Shown: positions 49,988 through 59,127 of the stretch, one piece after another
Layout of the letters: every line of letters starts with the position of its first letter
How positions within the stretch are numbered: the stretch's first letter is position 1
Assembly (NCBI RefSeq): GCF_028622115.1
Contig: NZ_CP097263.1
Location: forward strand, 1,054,001-1,118,000
Source of the DNA: Kutzneria chonburiensis
GTDB taxonomy: Bacteria > Actinomycetota > Actinomycetes > Mycobacteriales > Pseudonocardiaceae
Reading direction: 5' to 3'
DNA: 64,000 nucleotides
Made by a program: the position numbers and the translations under genes
Notes under the pieces: generated by a model
Told to the model about the DNA's origin: nothing
The model's database searches: none
What the model saw: the letters and a program-made list of their open reading frames with translations, nothing else

Positions 49988-51454
49988 ATGCACGACCTGC
50001 GAGCGCACCGCCGATTCTCCGATTCCTCGGCCGACCTGGCCGCCAGCCCGTTCCGGGCCGACCGGGACCGGGTCGCCAGCTCGCCGTTCTTCGCCCGGCT
50101 CGGCGGCGTGACCCAGGTGATCAGCCCTACCGGCTCCGGCCTGCTGCTGCACAACCGGCTCACGCACAGCCTGAAGGTGGCGCAGGTGGCGCGGGCCATC
50201 GCCGAGCGGCTGACCGCCCGCGGCGACACCGCCGCCGTGCTGGACAAGCTCGGCGGCTGCGACCCGGACGTGGCCGAGGCAGCCAGCCTGGCCCACGACC
50301 TCGGGCACCCGCCGTTCGGGCATCTCGGCGAGCAGGTGCTGGACCGCATCGCCCGCAACCGGTTCGGGCTGGCCGACGGCTTCGAGGGCAACGCGCAGTC
50401 GTTCCGTATCGTGACGACCACGGACGTGCGCGGGCCGGCGGCCGTCGGTCTCGATCTGACCGTCGCCGTGCGGGCCGCGCTGCTGAAGTACCCGTGGACG
50501 CGGCTTTCCCATCCCTCGCCGCATCCGCGCACGCTGCGGATCCCGCCGCGCGGCGCGTCGGAGCCGCCGGAGGCCGTTGGCAGTGGCTCGGCCAAGTTCT
50601 CCGCCTACGTCACGGAACTCGACGACTTCGAGCAGTCGCGGGCCCCGTTCCACGGGCGTGTCGAGGACTGGCAGCAGACCGTGGAAGCGTCCGTTATGGA
50701 CACTTCCGACGACATCGCGTACGCCATCCACGACGTCGAGGACTTCCACCGGGTCGGCGTGTTGCAGCACGCGACCGTGGCGGCCGAGCTGACGACGTGG
50801 CTCACCGACGCGCTGGAGCTGGCTTCGTTGTCCAAAGCCGAGCTTGCCTCGCAGTCGCGGCTGCCGGGGCGATCGCTGGAGGCCATGCGGCGTCGGTTGC
50901 ACGAGAAGGACTCCTGGGCCGTGGACGACGACGCCTTTGCGGCGGCGGTTCGTCGCGTGCGGACGGAGTTGGTGGACGGCCTGCTCGCCGTGCCGTTCGA
51001 CGGTTCCGCCGAGGCCGAGCAGCGCGTGGCCGCGTTCTCCGGGCGGTGGACCACGCGGTTGGTCGATGGCGTCGAGGTGCTGGTGGATCCGACGCCGAGG
51101 TCCGGTCACGTTCTGCTGGCGCCGGCCCAGTGGCACGAGGTCGCCGTGCTGAAGTTCGTGCACCGGCGGTTCGTGCTGCTGCGCCCCGACCTGGCCCTGC
51201 ACCAGCGCGGCCAGGCCCGGCTGCTGACCAATCTCGTTGAGGCGCTTGACCAATGGCTGTCCGACCGGCACGAGGCCGACCGGCTGCCGCGGCGGCTGCA
51301 CGACCTGGTCGAGCTGGCCGACACCGAGTACCGGTCACTCGCCCGGACGGCCCCGGACCTGCTAGCCGGACCGGCCGGCGACGTTCGGACTGGGCCGGAT
51401 GCCGTGCGCGCCTTGGCCAGGGGCGGGCCGTGGTGGACTTCGTCGCGTCGCTGA
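49988..51454 (+). CDS. dgt: Deoxyguanosinetriphosphate triphosphohydrolase-like protein, frame ends early
   Basis: This HD-domain dNTP triphosphohydrolase is 488 residues as read. Metal and catalytic residues lie in LTHSLKVAQ, SLAHDLGHPPFGHLGEQVLD and MDTSDDIAYAIHDVEDFH. It hydrolyses dNTPs to deoxynucleoside and triphosphate, controlling dNTP pools. The last residues after VRALARG (GPWWTSSRR) are not family-like. The expected end RAVVDFVASLTDGQAASMLD continues in the +1 frame to 51534, so one base seems missing in AGGGGCGGG at 51419-51427. The intact product would be about 515 residues. The leaderless ATG is supported by TAACGT. Confidence 0.88.
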   Translation: MHDLRAHRRFSDSSADLAASPFRADRDRVASSPFFARLGGVTQVISPTGSGLLLHNRLTHSLKVAQVARAIAERLTARGDTAAVLDKLGGCDPDVAEAASLAHDLGHPPFGHLGEQVLDRIARNRFGLADGFEGNAQSFRIVTTTDVRGPAAVGLDLTVAVRAALLKYPWTRLSHPSPHPRTLRIPPRGASEPPEAVGSGSAKFSAYVTELDDFEQSRAPFHGRVEDWQQTVEASVMDTSDDIAYAIHDVEDFHRVGVLQHATVAAELTTWLTDALELASLSKAELASQSRLPGRSLEAMRRRLHEKDSWAVDDDAFAAAVRRVRTELVDGLLAVPFDGSAEAEQRVAAFSGRWTTRLVDGVEVLVDPTPRSGHVLLAPAQWHEVAVLKFVHRRFVLLRPDLALHQRGQARLLTNLVEALDQWLSDRHEADRLPRRLHDLVELADTEYRSLARTAPDLLAGPAGDVRTGPDAVRALARGGPWWTSSRR

Positions 51455-51534
51455 CGGACGGTCAGGCGGCCTCGATGTTGGATGCGCTGTCCGGGCGAAC
51501 CGGACAGCTGTGGACAGATGCCTTTGTCTTGTAG
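51421..51534 (+). pseudogene. Out-of-frame C-terminal tail of dgt
   Basis: Read from 51421 the DNA encodes GRAVVDFVASLTDGQAASML and ends LSGRTGQLWTDAFVL before TAG at 51532-51534. This matches the normal C-terminus of actinobacterial Dgt proteins as I recall them, and stays fully open. It belongs to the gene at 49988 but is shifted by one base relative to it. Confidence 0.75.
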
Positions 51535-51615
51535 TTATCGACAAAACGTGATGATTGGCCCACTTGGGCGACACCCGCAAGGCTGCTGTGGGTGATCGTG
51601 CGGAAACTTTACGTT

Positions 51616-51649
51616 GGGCTCACTGCTGGTGATCACCAGCAGTGAGCCC
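51616..51649. promoter_or_regulatory. 34-bp perfect palindrome upstream of the S8 protease
   Basis: The 34 bases form a perfect palindrome without spacer; the half site is GGGCTCACTGCTGGTGA. TACGTT (51610-51615) immediately precedes it, so transcription would start inside the palindrome. It could be a repressor operator, a 5' mRNA hairpin, or the terminator of dgt. The stretch 51535-51610 shows no gene. Confidence 0.6.
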
Positions 51650-51672
51650 GCGCCACACCCTGGGAGGGCCAG

Positions 51673-54471
51673 TTGCGCAGATTCGTTCGTCACAGAAGCA
51701 CCGTGTTAGTCGCTGGGGCCGCGTGCCTGGCCACGGCCCTCGGCCTCGCCTCGCCCGCGGCCGCCGCGCCGCACCCCAACCCCGGCATGATGGCCGCCAA
51801 CACCGCGGCCCAGATCGCCGCGTTGCAGGACCTCAAGAAGTCCGAGTCGGCCACCGACCGGAAGATCGACAGCCAGCTGCTCGTCGAGAACAAGCTGCGC
51901 ACCGACCGGTCGGCCCGGTCCGCGCTGCCGCACGTGCAGTCCAACCTCAAGGTGGGGGCGGGCAACACCGTCGCCGTCGACATCCGTGCCACCAAGACGT
52001 CCGACGCGCTGGTCGACGCCGTGCGCAAGGCCGGCGGCCAGATCCGCAACGTCTCGCAGCGCGAGGCCAGCATCCGCGCCGAGCTGCCGCTGTCCGCGCT
52101 GGGCGCGCTGGCCACCCGTGACGACATCAAGCGGATCGACGCCGGCAGCGACGCCATGACGTCCGAGGCCCCCGGGTCCGCCGCCCCCGGCCGTATCTCC
52201 AGCCAGCCCGACTCCGTCTCGAAGCAGACCAGGGACGCGCGCGTCGAGGCGGCCACCAAGCCCGGCCTGCGGGCCAACATCGCCGCGGCCATCACCAGCC
52301 AGGGCGACCGGGCGCACGCCGCCGACACCGCCCGGCAGCAGAACGGGATCACCGGCGTCGGCACCAAGCTGTGCGCGCTGTCCGACGGTGTCTCCTCGCT
52401 GGCCGCGTCCGTGGCCTCCGGCGAGCTGCCACCCGTGGACGTGCTGCCCGGCCAGGAAGGCAGCGGTGACGAGGGCACCGCGATGCTGGAGATCATGCAC
52501 GACCTCGCGCCCGGTGCGGCGCTGGGCTTCGCGACCGCCTTCATCAGCGACAGCAGCTTCGCCGACAACATCCGTGCCCTGCGCAGCCAGGCACACTGCG
52601 ATGTCATCGTCGACGACGTCTTCTACTTCAACGAGGCCGCCTTCCAGGACGGCCCCATCGCGCAGGCCGTCAACGCCGTGACCGCGGACGGCGCGCTGTA
52701 CTTCTCGTCCGCCGGCAACGAGGGCAACGTCGTCGACGGGACCTCCGGGCACTGGGAGGGCGACTACGTCGACTCCGGCCAGGTGATCGGCAAGTTCGCC
52801 GGCGGGGCGCACAACTTCGCCGCTTCCGTTGGCGGAACCCAGGTTCTGGAGCCGCTGTCGGCCTCCTCCGCCGGTGTTCCCGTGACGCTGTGGTGGAACG
52901 ACCCGCTGGGGCACGCGGGCGACGACTACGACCTCTACCTGCTCGACGCGTCCGGCAACGTCGTGTCGTTCAGCCAGAACCTCCAGACCGGCACCCAGGA
53001 CCCGTACGAGCGGGTCAACACCTCCGCCGGTGGGCAGCGCCTGGCCATCGTGAAGTTCAAGGGCGACAACAAGTATCTGTCGCTGTCGGCTCTTCGTGGG
53101 CGGTTCGTGTCCGGCGGTGGCCTCCAGGCTTTCGTGACGCCCGGCATGACCAGTGGCCACTCCGCCGCCAAGGACGCCTACAGCGTCGCCGCCGCGCCCG
53201 CTGCCGCCGCTTTCGGCCGGCCGCTGGAGCCCGGTGACCCGGCCAACCCGGCCGGTCCGTACCCCGGCACGTTCAGCTCGTCCTCGCAGATCGAGCGGTT
53301 CAGCTCGGACGGTCCGCGCAAGATCTTCTTCAAGGCCGACGGGACGCCCGGGGCCGAGGTCCGGCAGAAGCCCGATCTGACCGCGGCCGACGGCGTTGCC
53401 ACGTCCGCGCCCGGCTTCTCCCCGTTCTTCGGCACTTCCGCCGCCGCGCCGCACGCCGCCGCCATCGCCGGTCTGGTGCTGTCCGGCAATCCCGGTATGT
53501 CGCCCGCCGATGTTCGTCAGGCCCTGACGGCGACTGCCGTCGACATCGGCGCTCCTGGCGTCGACAACCGTACGGGCGTTGGCATTCTGTTGGCCGATCG
53601 GGTCCTGGCCTACACCGGCGCCAGCCCCCAGCCGTTGGCCACCGCCCAGGTGCCGACTGTGCGCGGTCCCAACGGTTCTCCGTTCGTGAAGCCCGGTGAC
53701 ACGGCTACCGTGACGCTGCCCGTCTACAACGGTGGCGACGGCACCGCCGCTTCGACGAGCGTCGTCGTCGACTCGCCCACGCCTGGCGTCACCATCGCGC
53801 CTCGTAGCAAGCGCTACGGCACCATCGAGGCCGGGCAGACCGTGATCAACTCGTTCACCTTGACCGTGCCCGCCACGCAGCAGCTCGGTGTGCCGGTCGT
53901 GTTGAACGCCAAGGTCACCTTCGCCGGCGCGCATTCGCCGACCACGCAGAGCTTCCAGATTCCCATCGGGCAGCCTTCTCCCGTGGTCCAGTCGTTCGCG
54001 TATTCCGGTGCCCCCGTTGCCATTCCCGACAACAGCACCGTCGGCGCCAGCGTCTCCATCCCCGTCACCGGCGTCGGTAGGGCTTCCAAGCTCACCTTCT
54101 CCATCGACGGCACTTCGTGCAGCACCACCGCTGGTTCCACCACCGTGGGTCTCGACCACACCTACGCCGGCGACCTCACCGGCACCTTGACCTCGCCGTC
54201 CGGTGCCACCGCCGTGTTGTTCCAGCGCCGTGGCGGCGCCGGGCACAACTTCTGCCAGGTCGTCTTCGACGACTCGGCGTCCGCGGCGTTCTCCACCGTC
54301 AGTTCCGCCAATGCTCCCTTCACCGGTTCTTGGAAGCCCCAGTCCGCCCTCGGCTCGCTGCTCAACGACGTCGCCGACGGCACCTGGACCTTCAAGGTCG
54401 TCGACGGCGGCGCCGTGGACACCGGCAGCATCCGCTCCGTTTCCTTGCACCTCAACGGTTTCGTAGCCTGA
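51673..54471 (+). CDS. Large secreted S8-fold protease with P domain and Asp-Glu-Ser triad
   Basis: The protein has 932 residues. A signal peptide (about 1-32, ending SPAAAAPHP) and a prodomain-like region of about 190 residues precede the subtilase domain. The Asp is D238 in LCALSDGV. The expected His-Gly-Thr is GDEGTAMLEI, so E267 replaces His. The oxyanion Asn is N349 (SSAGNEG) and the nucleophile is S589 (FGTSAAAPHAAA). An inserted beta domain lies about 385-480. The C-terminal 150 residues form a proprotein-convertase P domain (YAGDLTGTLTSPSGATAVLF). The TTG start at 51673 has GGGAGG five bases upstream. Confidence 0.87.
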   Translation: MRRFVRHRSTVLVAGAACLATALGLASPAAAAPHPNPGMMAANTAAQIAALQDLKKSESATDRKIDSQLLVENKLRTDRSARSALPHVQSNLKVGAGNTVAVDIRATKTSDALVDAVRKAGGQIRNVSQREASIRAELPLSALGALATRDDIKRIDAGSDAMTSEAPGSAAPGRISSQPDSVSKQTRDARVEAATKPGLRANIAAAITSQGDRAHAADTARQQNGITGVGTKLCALSDGVSSLAASVASGELPPVDVLPGQEGSGDEGTAMLEIMHDLAPGAALGFATAFISDSSFADNIRALRSQAHCDVIVDDVFYFNEAAFQDGPIAQAVNAVTADGALYFSSAGNEGNVVDGTSGHWEGDYVDSGQVIGKFAGGAHNFAASVGGTQVLEPLSASSAGVPVTLWWNDPLGHAGDDYDLYLLDASGNVVSFSQNLQTGTQDPYERVNTSAGGQRLAIVKFKGDNKYLSLSALRGRFVSGGGLQAFVTPGMTSGHSAAKDAYSVAAAPAAAAFGRPLEPGDPANPAGPYPGTFSSSSQIERFSSDGPRKIFFKADGTPGAEVRQKPDLTAADGVATSAPGFSPFFGTSAAAPHAAAIAGLVLSGNPGMSPADVRQALTATAVDIGAPGVDNRTGVGILLADRVLAYTGASPQPLATAQVPTVRGPNGSPFVKPGDTATVTLPVYNGGDGTAASTSVVVDSPTPGVTIAPRSKRYGTIEAGQTVINSFTLTVPATQQLGVPVVLNAKVTFAGAHSPTTQSFQIPIGQPSPVVQSFAYSGAPVAIPDNSTVGASVSIPVTGVGRASKLTFSIDGTSCSTTAGSTTVGLDHTYAGDLTGTLTSPSGATAVLFQRRGGAGHNFCQVVFDDSASAAFSTVSSANAPFTGSWKPQSALGSLLNDVADGTWTFKVVDGGAVDTGSIRSVSLHLNGFVA

Positions 54472-54478
54472 TGTGATG

Positions 54479-54512
54479 ACTCGCGGGGATCCGTTCCCGG
54501 ATCCCCGCGAGT
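54479..54512 (+). terminator. Hairpin after the S8 protease gene
   Basis: A 15-bp perfect stem (ACTCGCGGGGATCCG, 54479-54493, with 54498-54512) and 4-base loop starts seven bases after the stop. It has no T-tract but is the only strong structure before the next gene. Confidence 0.8.
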
Positions 54513-54601
54513 CACTCGGTCGAGTGCATTCCACCGGGTCCCGGCCAGGACAGGACCTAGGTCCCGGGCTCGGTCGGGGGCGACCGGAGTAGAACGGACG
54601 C

Positions 54602-55468
54602 ATGGGGAGAATCGGGGGATTCAAGGACAGCGGATCCGTCCGGCACTACCGGGAGATCTACGCCCGGGTGCGGGCGCAATGGCCGCCGGGAGCGGAAGAC
54701 CTCCGCGTCGACACCCGCTTCGGCGGCACGCATGTGATCCGGCACGGCACGGGGCCGCCGGTGGTGCTGGTGCCGGGCTCCGGGGCAACGGCGGCGAACT
54801 GGGTCCCGAACGCCGGAGCGCTGGCCGCGAGCTACACGGTGATCGCGCTCGACACGCTGGGCTATCCGGGGCTGGGCACGCAGATCGCGCCGATCGGAAG
54901 ACCGGTGGACCTGGCGCTCTGGCTGGAGGACGTGCTCGACGGACTGGGCATCGACACGGCACACGTGGGGGGACTGTCCTACGGGGCCTGGGCGTCGATG
55001 CAGCTGGCCTGGCACGCGCCCAGGCGCGTCGACTCGCTGCTGTTGCTGGAACCCGGGGGCAACAGCATCGGACGACCGCCGCTGCGCGCTCTGCCGACGT
55101 TCCTGCGCATGCTGGTCAACCGAACCGAAGCGGAGTACGAGAGGTTCGGCCGGCTCGTGGAAGGCGGCTGGCCGAACGACCCGGACCGGCAACGGCTGGT
55201 GAACTACGGCCTGGCCCACTACCGGTCCAGCGTGCCGATGATCCGGTACGCGAGCGACGAGCAGCTGCACCGGCTGCGCATGCCGAGCCTGGTGTTGTTG
55301 GGGGAGAACAGCATCGTGCACGATGCGAGCAAGGTGCGGACCCGGGTCCGCCGACTGATGCCGGAGGCGTGCGTGGAGATCATCCCGGGCGCACCGCACC
55401 CGCTGGCCGAGACCCACGCGGAGGTGGTGAACGAGAAGGTGTTGGCCTTCCTCAAGTCGCACGGATGA
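54602..55468 (+). CDS. Alpha/beta hydrolase
   Basis: This 288-residue cytoplasmic alpha/beta hydrolase has the oxyanion stretch VVLVPGSGATAANWVPNAGA, the strand-turn VIALDTLGYPGLG, and the nucleophile elbow VGGLSYGAWASMQLAWHAPR with Ser in GLSYGA. The acid is probably Asp in NSIVHDASKV and the His is in IPGAPHPLAE. The sequence resembles carboxylesterase or haloperoxidase-type hydrolases; the substrate is unknown. ATG at 54602 follows TAGAAC by six bases. Its end overlaps by 17 bases the end of the facing gene. Confidence 0.85.
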   Translation: MGRIGGFKDSGSVRHYREIYARVRAQWPPGAEDLRVDTRFGGTHVIRHGTGPPVVLVPGSGATAANWVPNAGALAASYTVIALDTLGYPGLGTQIAPIGRPVDLALWLEDVLDGLGIDTAHVGGLSYGAWASMQLAWHAPRRVDSLLLLEPGGNSIGRPPLRALPTFLRMLVNRTEAEYERFGRLVEGGWPNDPDRQRLVNYGLAHYRSSVPMIRYASDEQLHRLRMPSLVLLGENSIVHDASKVRTRVRRLMPEACVEIIPGAPHPLAETHAEVVNEKVLAFLKSHG

Positions 55469-56267
55469 CGGTGCGGCAGCGGTCGACGACCGACTGGCCG
55501 GGATGAGCGGCGATGCTGTGGTGCTCGAGCTCGGCGTAGCCGCCGTAGTGGCCGTCGTCCTCGAAAACCTGGATGACGTCACCGGTCAGCTGGTAAGGGC
55601 CGTCCCGGTAGTCGCCGCCGGGCTGGACGTCGATGTGTCGCTCGATGACCAAGCCGGGCAAGGTGTAGCGGAGTAGGCCGGTGGCCACCGACGAGGTGAT
55701 GCCGAACTTGGACATGATCTTGCCGGTCAGGTCTATGGTGGCCATGTCGGGGGAATGTGTGAAACGTGAGGGATCCACGGGGGAAGCGAGGTGGTCGCGG
55801 AACGAGAACTCGCCGGTGACGCCGATCTCCAGGCGGCCGCCGAGCGGGACCTGGACGATGTTCCACAGATCTACAGGGTGTCCGCCCTGGACTTGGAGCA
55901 CCGTCTCGGTCACGTACTCGGCGACATAGCGGGTGTCGGCCAGCACGGTGACGTGCCGCTCGACGAGAACGCTGGTGGGCTCGCCGGTGTTGCGGTCGAC
56001 GAGAGCGGCGCTGAGCACGAGATCGATGCCGTCGGGACGCTGGTGCACCAGGTCCCAGTTGCCGGGATCGATCTCGGGCGGAACATGGTGCCGTGACAGG
56101 TCGTCACGAGCGGTGCCGGCCCAGAACCAGTCCCGCTCGGGACCCAGCCACAGCCGATCGCCGCCCAGGTTCCAGCCGGCCGGCTCGGCCGCGACCCAGA
56201 AGGCGTCGCGACCGCGCACCGAGACCTGGAGGATCCGGCCGGAGCGGGGATCGAACGTGATGGTCAC
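55452..56267 (-). CDS. Beta-sandwich protein linked to the alpha-galactosidase operon, unknown function
   Basis: The product is 271 residues without a signal peptide. Text such as GDRLWLGPERDWFWAGTARD, LVERHVTVLADTRYVAEYVT, GHPVDLWNIVQVPLGGRLEI and YQLTGDVIQVFEDDGHYGGY suggests the beta-sandwich of aldose-epimerase-like (DUF4380/DUF6786-type) proteins, but I cannot confirm the family. GTG at 56267 overlaps the TGA of the alpha-galactosidase gene (GTGA), so it is the last gene of the importer operon. A role in handling the released sugar or its anomer is inference. Confidence 0.7.
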   Translation of the reverse strand: MTITFDPRSGRILQVSVRGRDAFWVAAEPAGWNLGGDRLWLGPERDWFWAGTARDDLSRHHVPPEIDPGNWDLVHQRPDGIDLVLSAALVDRNTGEPTSVLVERHVTVLADTRYVAEYVTETVLQVQGGHPVDLWNIVQVPLGGRLEIGVTGEFSFRDHLASPVDPSRFTHSPDMATIDLTGKIMSKFGITSSVATGLLRYTLPGLVIERHIDVQPGGDYRDGPYQLTGDVIQVFEDDGHYGGYAELEHHSIAAHPGQSVVDRCRTVIRAT

Positions 56268-58303
56268 GAGCGCTCCAACACGATCACGTCGGCGTCCGCC
56301 GACGTCCAGTCGACCGGCAGGCCGACGGACATCAGATGGGCGCCGGAGTACGAGCCGTAGCTGGCCGTGGAATCCAGACCGGACAGACGGAGCCGAGGAC
56401 GCCGGCCGGACAGGGCCGGAGTTCCGTCGAGCGGTCCGGTGTTCCACGCCAGCACCACGACCTGGTCGGCCCCGGTGTACTGGAGGGCGAACGTGGGGTC
56501 GGCGGGAGTGCCGATCATCGTGACGGTGGCGGAGTGCAGGAACGGGCGAAGTTCCTTGTACTGCGCGACATAACGGGCGGCCTCGGCCCGCTGGCCCGGC
56601 GTCCACGAGCGGATGTCGGCGCCGATGCCCAAGGCGCCGGCCATGGCCAGCACGAAACGGAACCGCAGCGACCGCGGCCGCTGGTCGAACACGCCGGCGG
56701 CGTCGGTCACCCACGAGCTCATCACATGCGGAGCGTGGGCGTGCAGGAAACCGTACTGAATGGACAGACGGTCCAGCGGGCCGGTGTTGTCGCTGGGCCA
56801 CACCACGTCCGTACGGGAGATGGTGGCCAGCTCGACCCGGCCACCGCCGCCGGCGCAGCCCTCGATCGCGACGGAGGGGTGCGCGGCCCGCAGGTGGTCG
56901 AGGATGCGCAGGTAGTTGCGGGCATGGGCGCCGTCGAGGTCCAACGCCTCGGGATCACCCGAGCCGGGGCGGCCCCGCTCGGTCGGCGGCCGGTTCATGT
57001 CCCACTTCAGGTACCGGATCGGATAGGAGGACAGCAGACCGTCCAGTGTGGACAGCACGAACTCGAACACGTCGTCACGGCCCAGATCCAGCAGCAGCTG
57101 GTTGCGGATCAAGGTCGGCGCGCGGCCGTCCAGGTGGTACACCCAGTCGGGATGTTCGGCGTACAGGCGGGACCTGGGGCTGATCGCCTCCGGCTCCACC
57201 CACAGCCCGAACTCCAGGCCAAGAGCCCGGATCTCGGAGACGAACGAGCCGAAGCCGGCCGGGAACTTGGCCGGGTCGGGCGTCCAGTCGCCGAGACCGC
57301 CGGTGTCGTCGTCACGGCCGACGAACCAGCCGTCGTCGACGACGAAAAGCTCGGCGCCGATGTCGGCGGCCACCTTGGCCAGCTCCAGCTGCCCGGCGGC
57401 GTCGACGGCGAACTCCGTGGCCTCCCAGGAGTTGTACAGCACCTGGCGGCCGCCGGGGGACAGGTGACGCTCGTACGAGTGCCACACCTGGGCCAACCCG
57501 CCCAGGCCGTCGGCGCTGTACGCGGCGGCGACCCGAGGCGTCTCCATGGTGGCGCCAGGGGCCAGCAGAACCGCGCCCTCGTGCGGCTGACGGCCGACGC
57601 GCACCCGGCAGGAGCCGCTCAGCTCGATGTCGGCGTCGATCCGCCAGGAACCGGGCCACACCAACTGAAAACCCCACGTGGGACCGTCAACGACATCGTC
57701 CTGCACGGCCAGCCACGGCGAATAGCCGTGCCCGGCCACGCCCTGCCGACTGTCGATCTCGAACCGGCCGGCCGGCAGCACCACCTGGCGCAGCTGGAAC
57801 TCCTGACACCAGCGGCCGATGAGGAACGACACCCGCGCGGTGTCCACGGGCAGACAGAAGCCGGCGGAGTCGAAGCGCTCCAAGCGGATCGGCACCGAAC
57901 CGGTGTTGGTCAGCTCGGTCCAGCGCAGCAGCACGTCGGTGCCGGGCACGACCTCGTAGTACAGGTCGGTACGCAGCCCGGTCACCTGGTCGGCGAACGT
58001 CAGCCGAAGGGAGGTTTCCTTGTACGAAGCCGAATCGAATGTCCACCACGACTCACGGGGCGCGCCGACCGGCCCGGCCACCAGATCGGCGCCGGCGAAC
58101 GGCCGCAGCCCGAACGGGGCGTACTCCACGGGTGCCCCGTCGGCCTCGGTCAGGTACGGTGTGCGGCCGACGTTGGCCAGCGGCGACGGCCCGTCCTCGA
58201 CGCCGGCCGGCCCCCAGGACCGGAGCTCGGCCCAGCGCCGGTGCTCCGGCAGGCCGACGGTGTACGTGGTGGTGGCCAGGTGCAGTGTCCACTGCTGGGT
58301 CAC
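56264..58303 (-). CDS. GH36 alpha-galactosidase
   Basis: This 679-residue cytoplasmic glycoside hydrolase cleaves terminal alpha-1,6-galactose from melibiose, raffinose or similar sugars. Landmarks are YNSWEATEFAVDAAGQLELA, ELFVVDDGWFVGRDDD, GLEFGLWVEPEAISPRSRLY, the nucleophile Asp near residue 434 in RYLKWDMNRPP, GCAGGGGRVELA, and the acid/base Asp near 504 in WPSDNTGPLDR. GTG at 58303 overlaps the permease stop (GTGA). It sits directly after the importer genes, which fits cleavage of imported galactosides inside the cell. Confidence 0.94.
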   Translation of the reverse strand: MTQQWTLHLATTTYTVGLPEHRRWAELRSWGPAGVEDGPSPLANVGRTPYLTEADGAPVEYAPFGLRPFAGADLVAGPVGAPRESWWTFDSASYKETSLRLTFADQVTGLRTDLYYEVVPGTDVLLRWTELTNTGSVPIRLERFDSAGFCLPVDTARVSFLIGRWCQEFQLRQVVLPAGRFEIDSRQGVAGHGYSPWLAVQDDVVDGPTWGFQLVWPGSWRIDADIELSGSCRVRVGRQPHEGAVLLAPGATMETPRVAAAYSADGLGGLAQVWHSYERHLSPGGRQVLYNSWEATEFAVDAAGQLELAKVAADIGAELFVVDDGWFVGRDDDTGGLGDWTPDPAKFPAGFGSFVSEIRALGLEFGLWVEPEAISPRSRLYAEHPDWVYHLDGRAPTLIRNQLLLDLGRDDVFEFVLSTLDGLLSSYPIRYLKWDMNRPPTERGRPGSGDPEALDLDGAHARNYLRILDHLRAAHPSVAIEGCAGGGGRVELATISRTDVVWPSDNTGPLDRLSIQYGFLHAHAPHVMSSWVTDAAGVFDQRPRSLRFRFVLAMAGALGIGADIRSWTPGQRAEAARYVAQYKELRPFLHSATVTMIGTPADPTFALQYTGADQVVVLAWNTGPLDGTPALSGRRPRLRLSGLDSTASYGSYSGAHLMSVGLPVDWTSADADVIVLERS

Positions 58304-59127
58304 TTCACTGCCCCCAAGGCGAGTCCGGCCACGAAGTGCCGCTGGAACCGGAGGAACACCGCCACGGTCGGGATGGCCGCGATCACCGAACCGGCGGCGA
58401 TCACGTTCCACTGCGACACGTACTGCCCCTGCAATCCGAGCAGGGCCGAGGTGATCGGGAACTTGGAGTCGGTCCTGATCACCGTGATCGACCAGAGCAG
58501 GTCGTTGAACACCCAGGTGAACGCCAGTGCGGCCAGCGAAGCCAGCGCCGGGCGGGTCAGCGGCAGGATGATCCGCCAGAACAGCTGTAGCGGCGTGGCG
58601 CCGTCGATCACCGCGGCCTGCTGGATCTCGTTGGGAATGGCCCGCATGAAGCCGTACAGCACGAACGTGTAGAAGCCGAGGCCGAAGCCGATCTGCACGC
58701 CGATCAGCGCGCCGAGGGTGTCGTAGATGCCGAGCATCTCGGCCATCTTCGACACCGGCACCAGCAGGATCTGCGGCGGCAGCAGGTTGCCGGCCAGCAT
58801 CACCAGCAGCACGGTCCGCCGGAACGGCAGGTCGTAGCGGCTCAGCGCGAACGCCGAGATCGCGCCGAGGGCCAACGTGATGATCACGGCCGGGATGGTC
58901 ACGATGAGGCTGTTGACCATGGCCTGGAACTCGCCGCCGTCCACCCACGCCTGGCCGAAGTTGTCCAGCGTGAACGAGTGCGGCAGGCTGCCGACGCCGT
59001 TGGCGGCCACGTCGTCGAAGCTGCGGATGCTGGTGACCACGACCAGGATGATCGGCAGCAGCCACAGCAGGGAGATGCCGCCGGCGACCAGGTGGTAGCC
59101 GCCGGTGCGGAGCGGTCGCCGGCTCAT
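58300..59127 (-). CDS. Carbohydrate ABC transporter permease (MalG type)
   Basis: This 275-residue inner-membrane permease has six helices. The conserved EAA loop appears as EIQQAAVIDGATPLQLFWRI followed by ILPLTRPALA. It begins MSRRPLRTGGYHLVAGGISL. It pairs with the upstream permease to form the pore. ATG at 59127 overlaps the upstream gene's TGA (ATGA), and its own stop overlaps the alpha-galactosidase start. No ATPase gene is in the operon, so a shared ATPase such as MsiK, encoded elsewhere, is probably used. Confidence 0.93.
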   Translation of the reverse strand: MSRRPLRTGGYHLVAGGISLLWLLPIILVVVTSIRSFDDVAANGVGSLPHSFTLDNFGQAWVDGGEFQAMVNSLIVTIPAVIITLALGAISAFALSRYDLPFRRTVLLVMLAGNLLPPQILLVPVSKMAEMLGIYDTLGALIGVQIGFGLGFYTFVLYGFMRAIPNEIQQAAVIDGATPLQLFWRIILPLTRPALASLAALAFTWVFNDLLWSITVIRTDSKFPITSALLGLQGQYVSQWNVIAAGSVIAAIPTVAVFLRFQRHFVAGLALGAVK

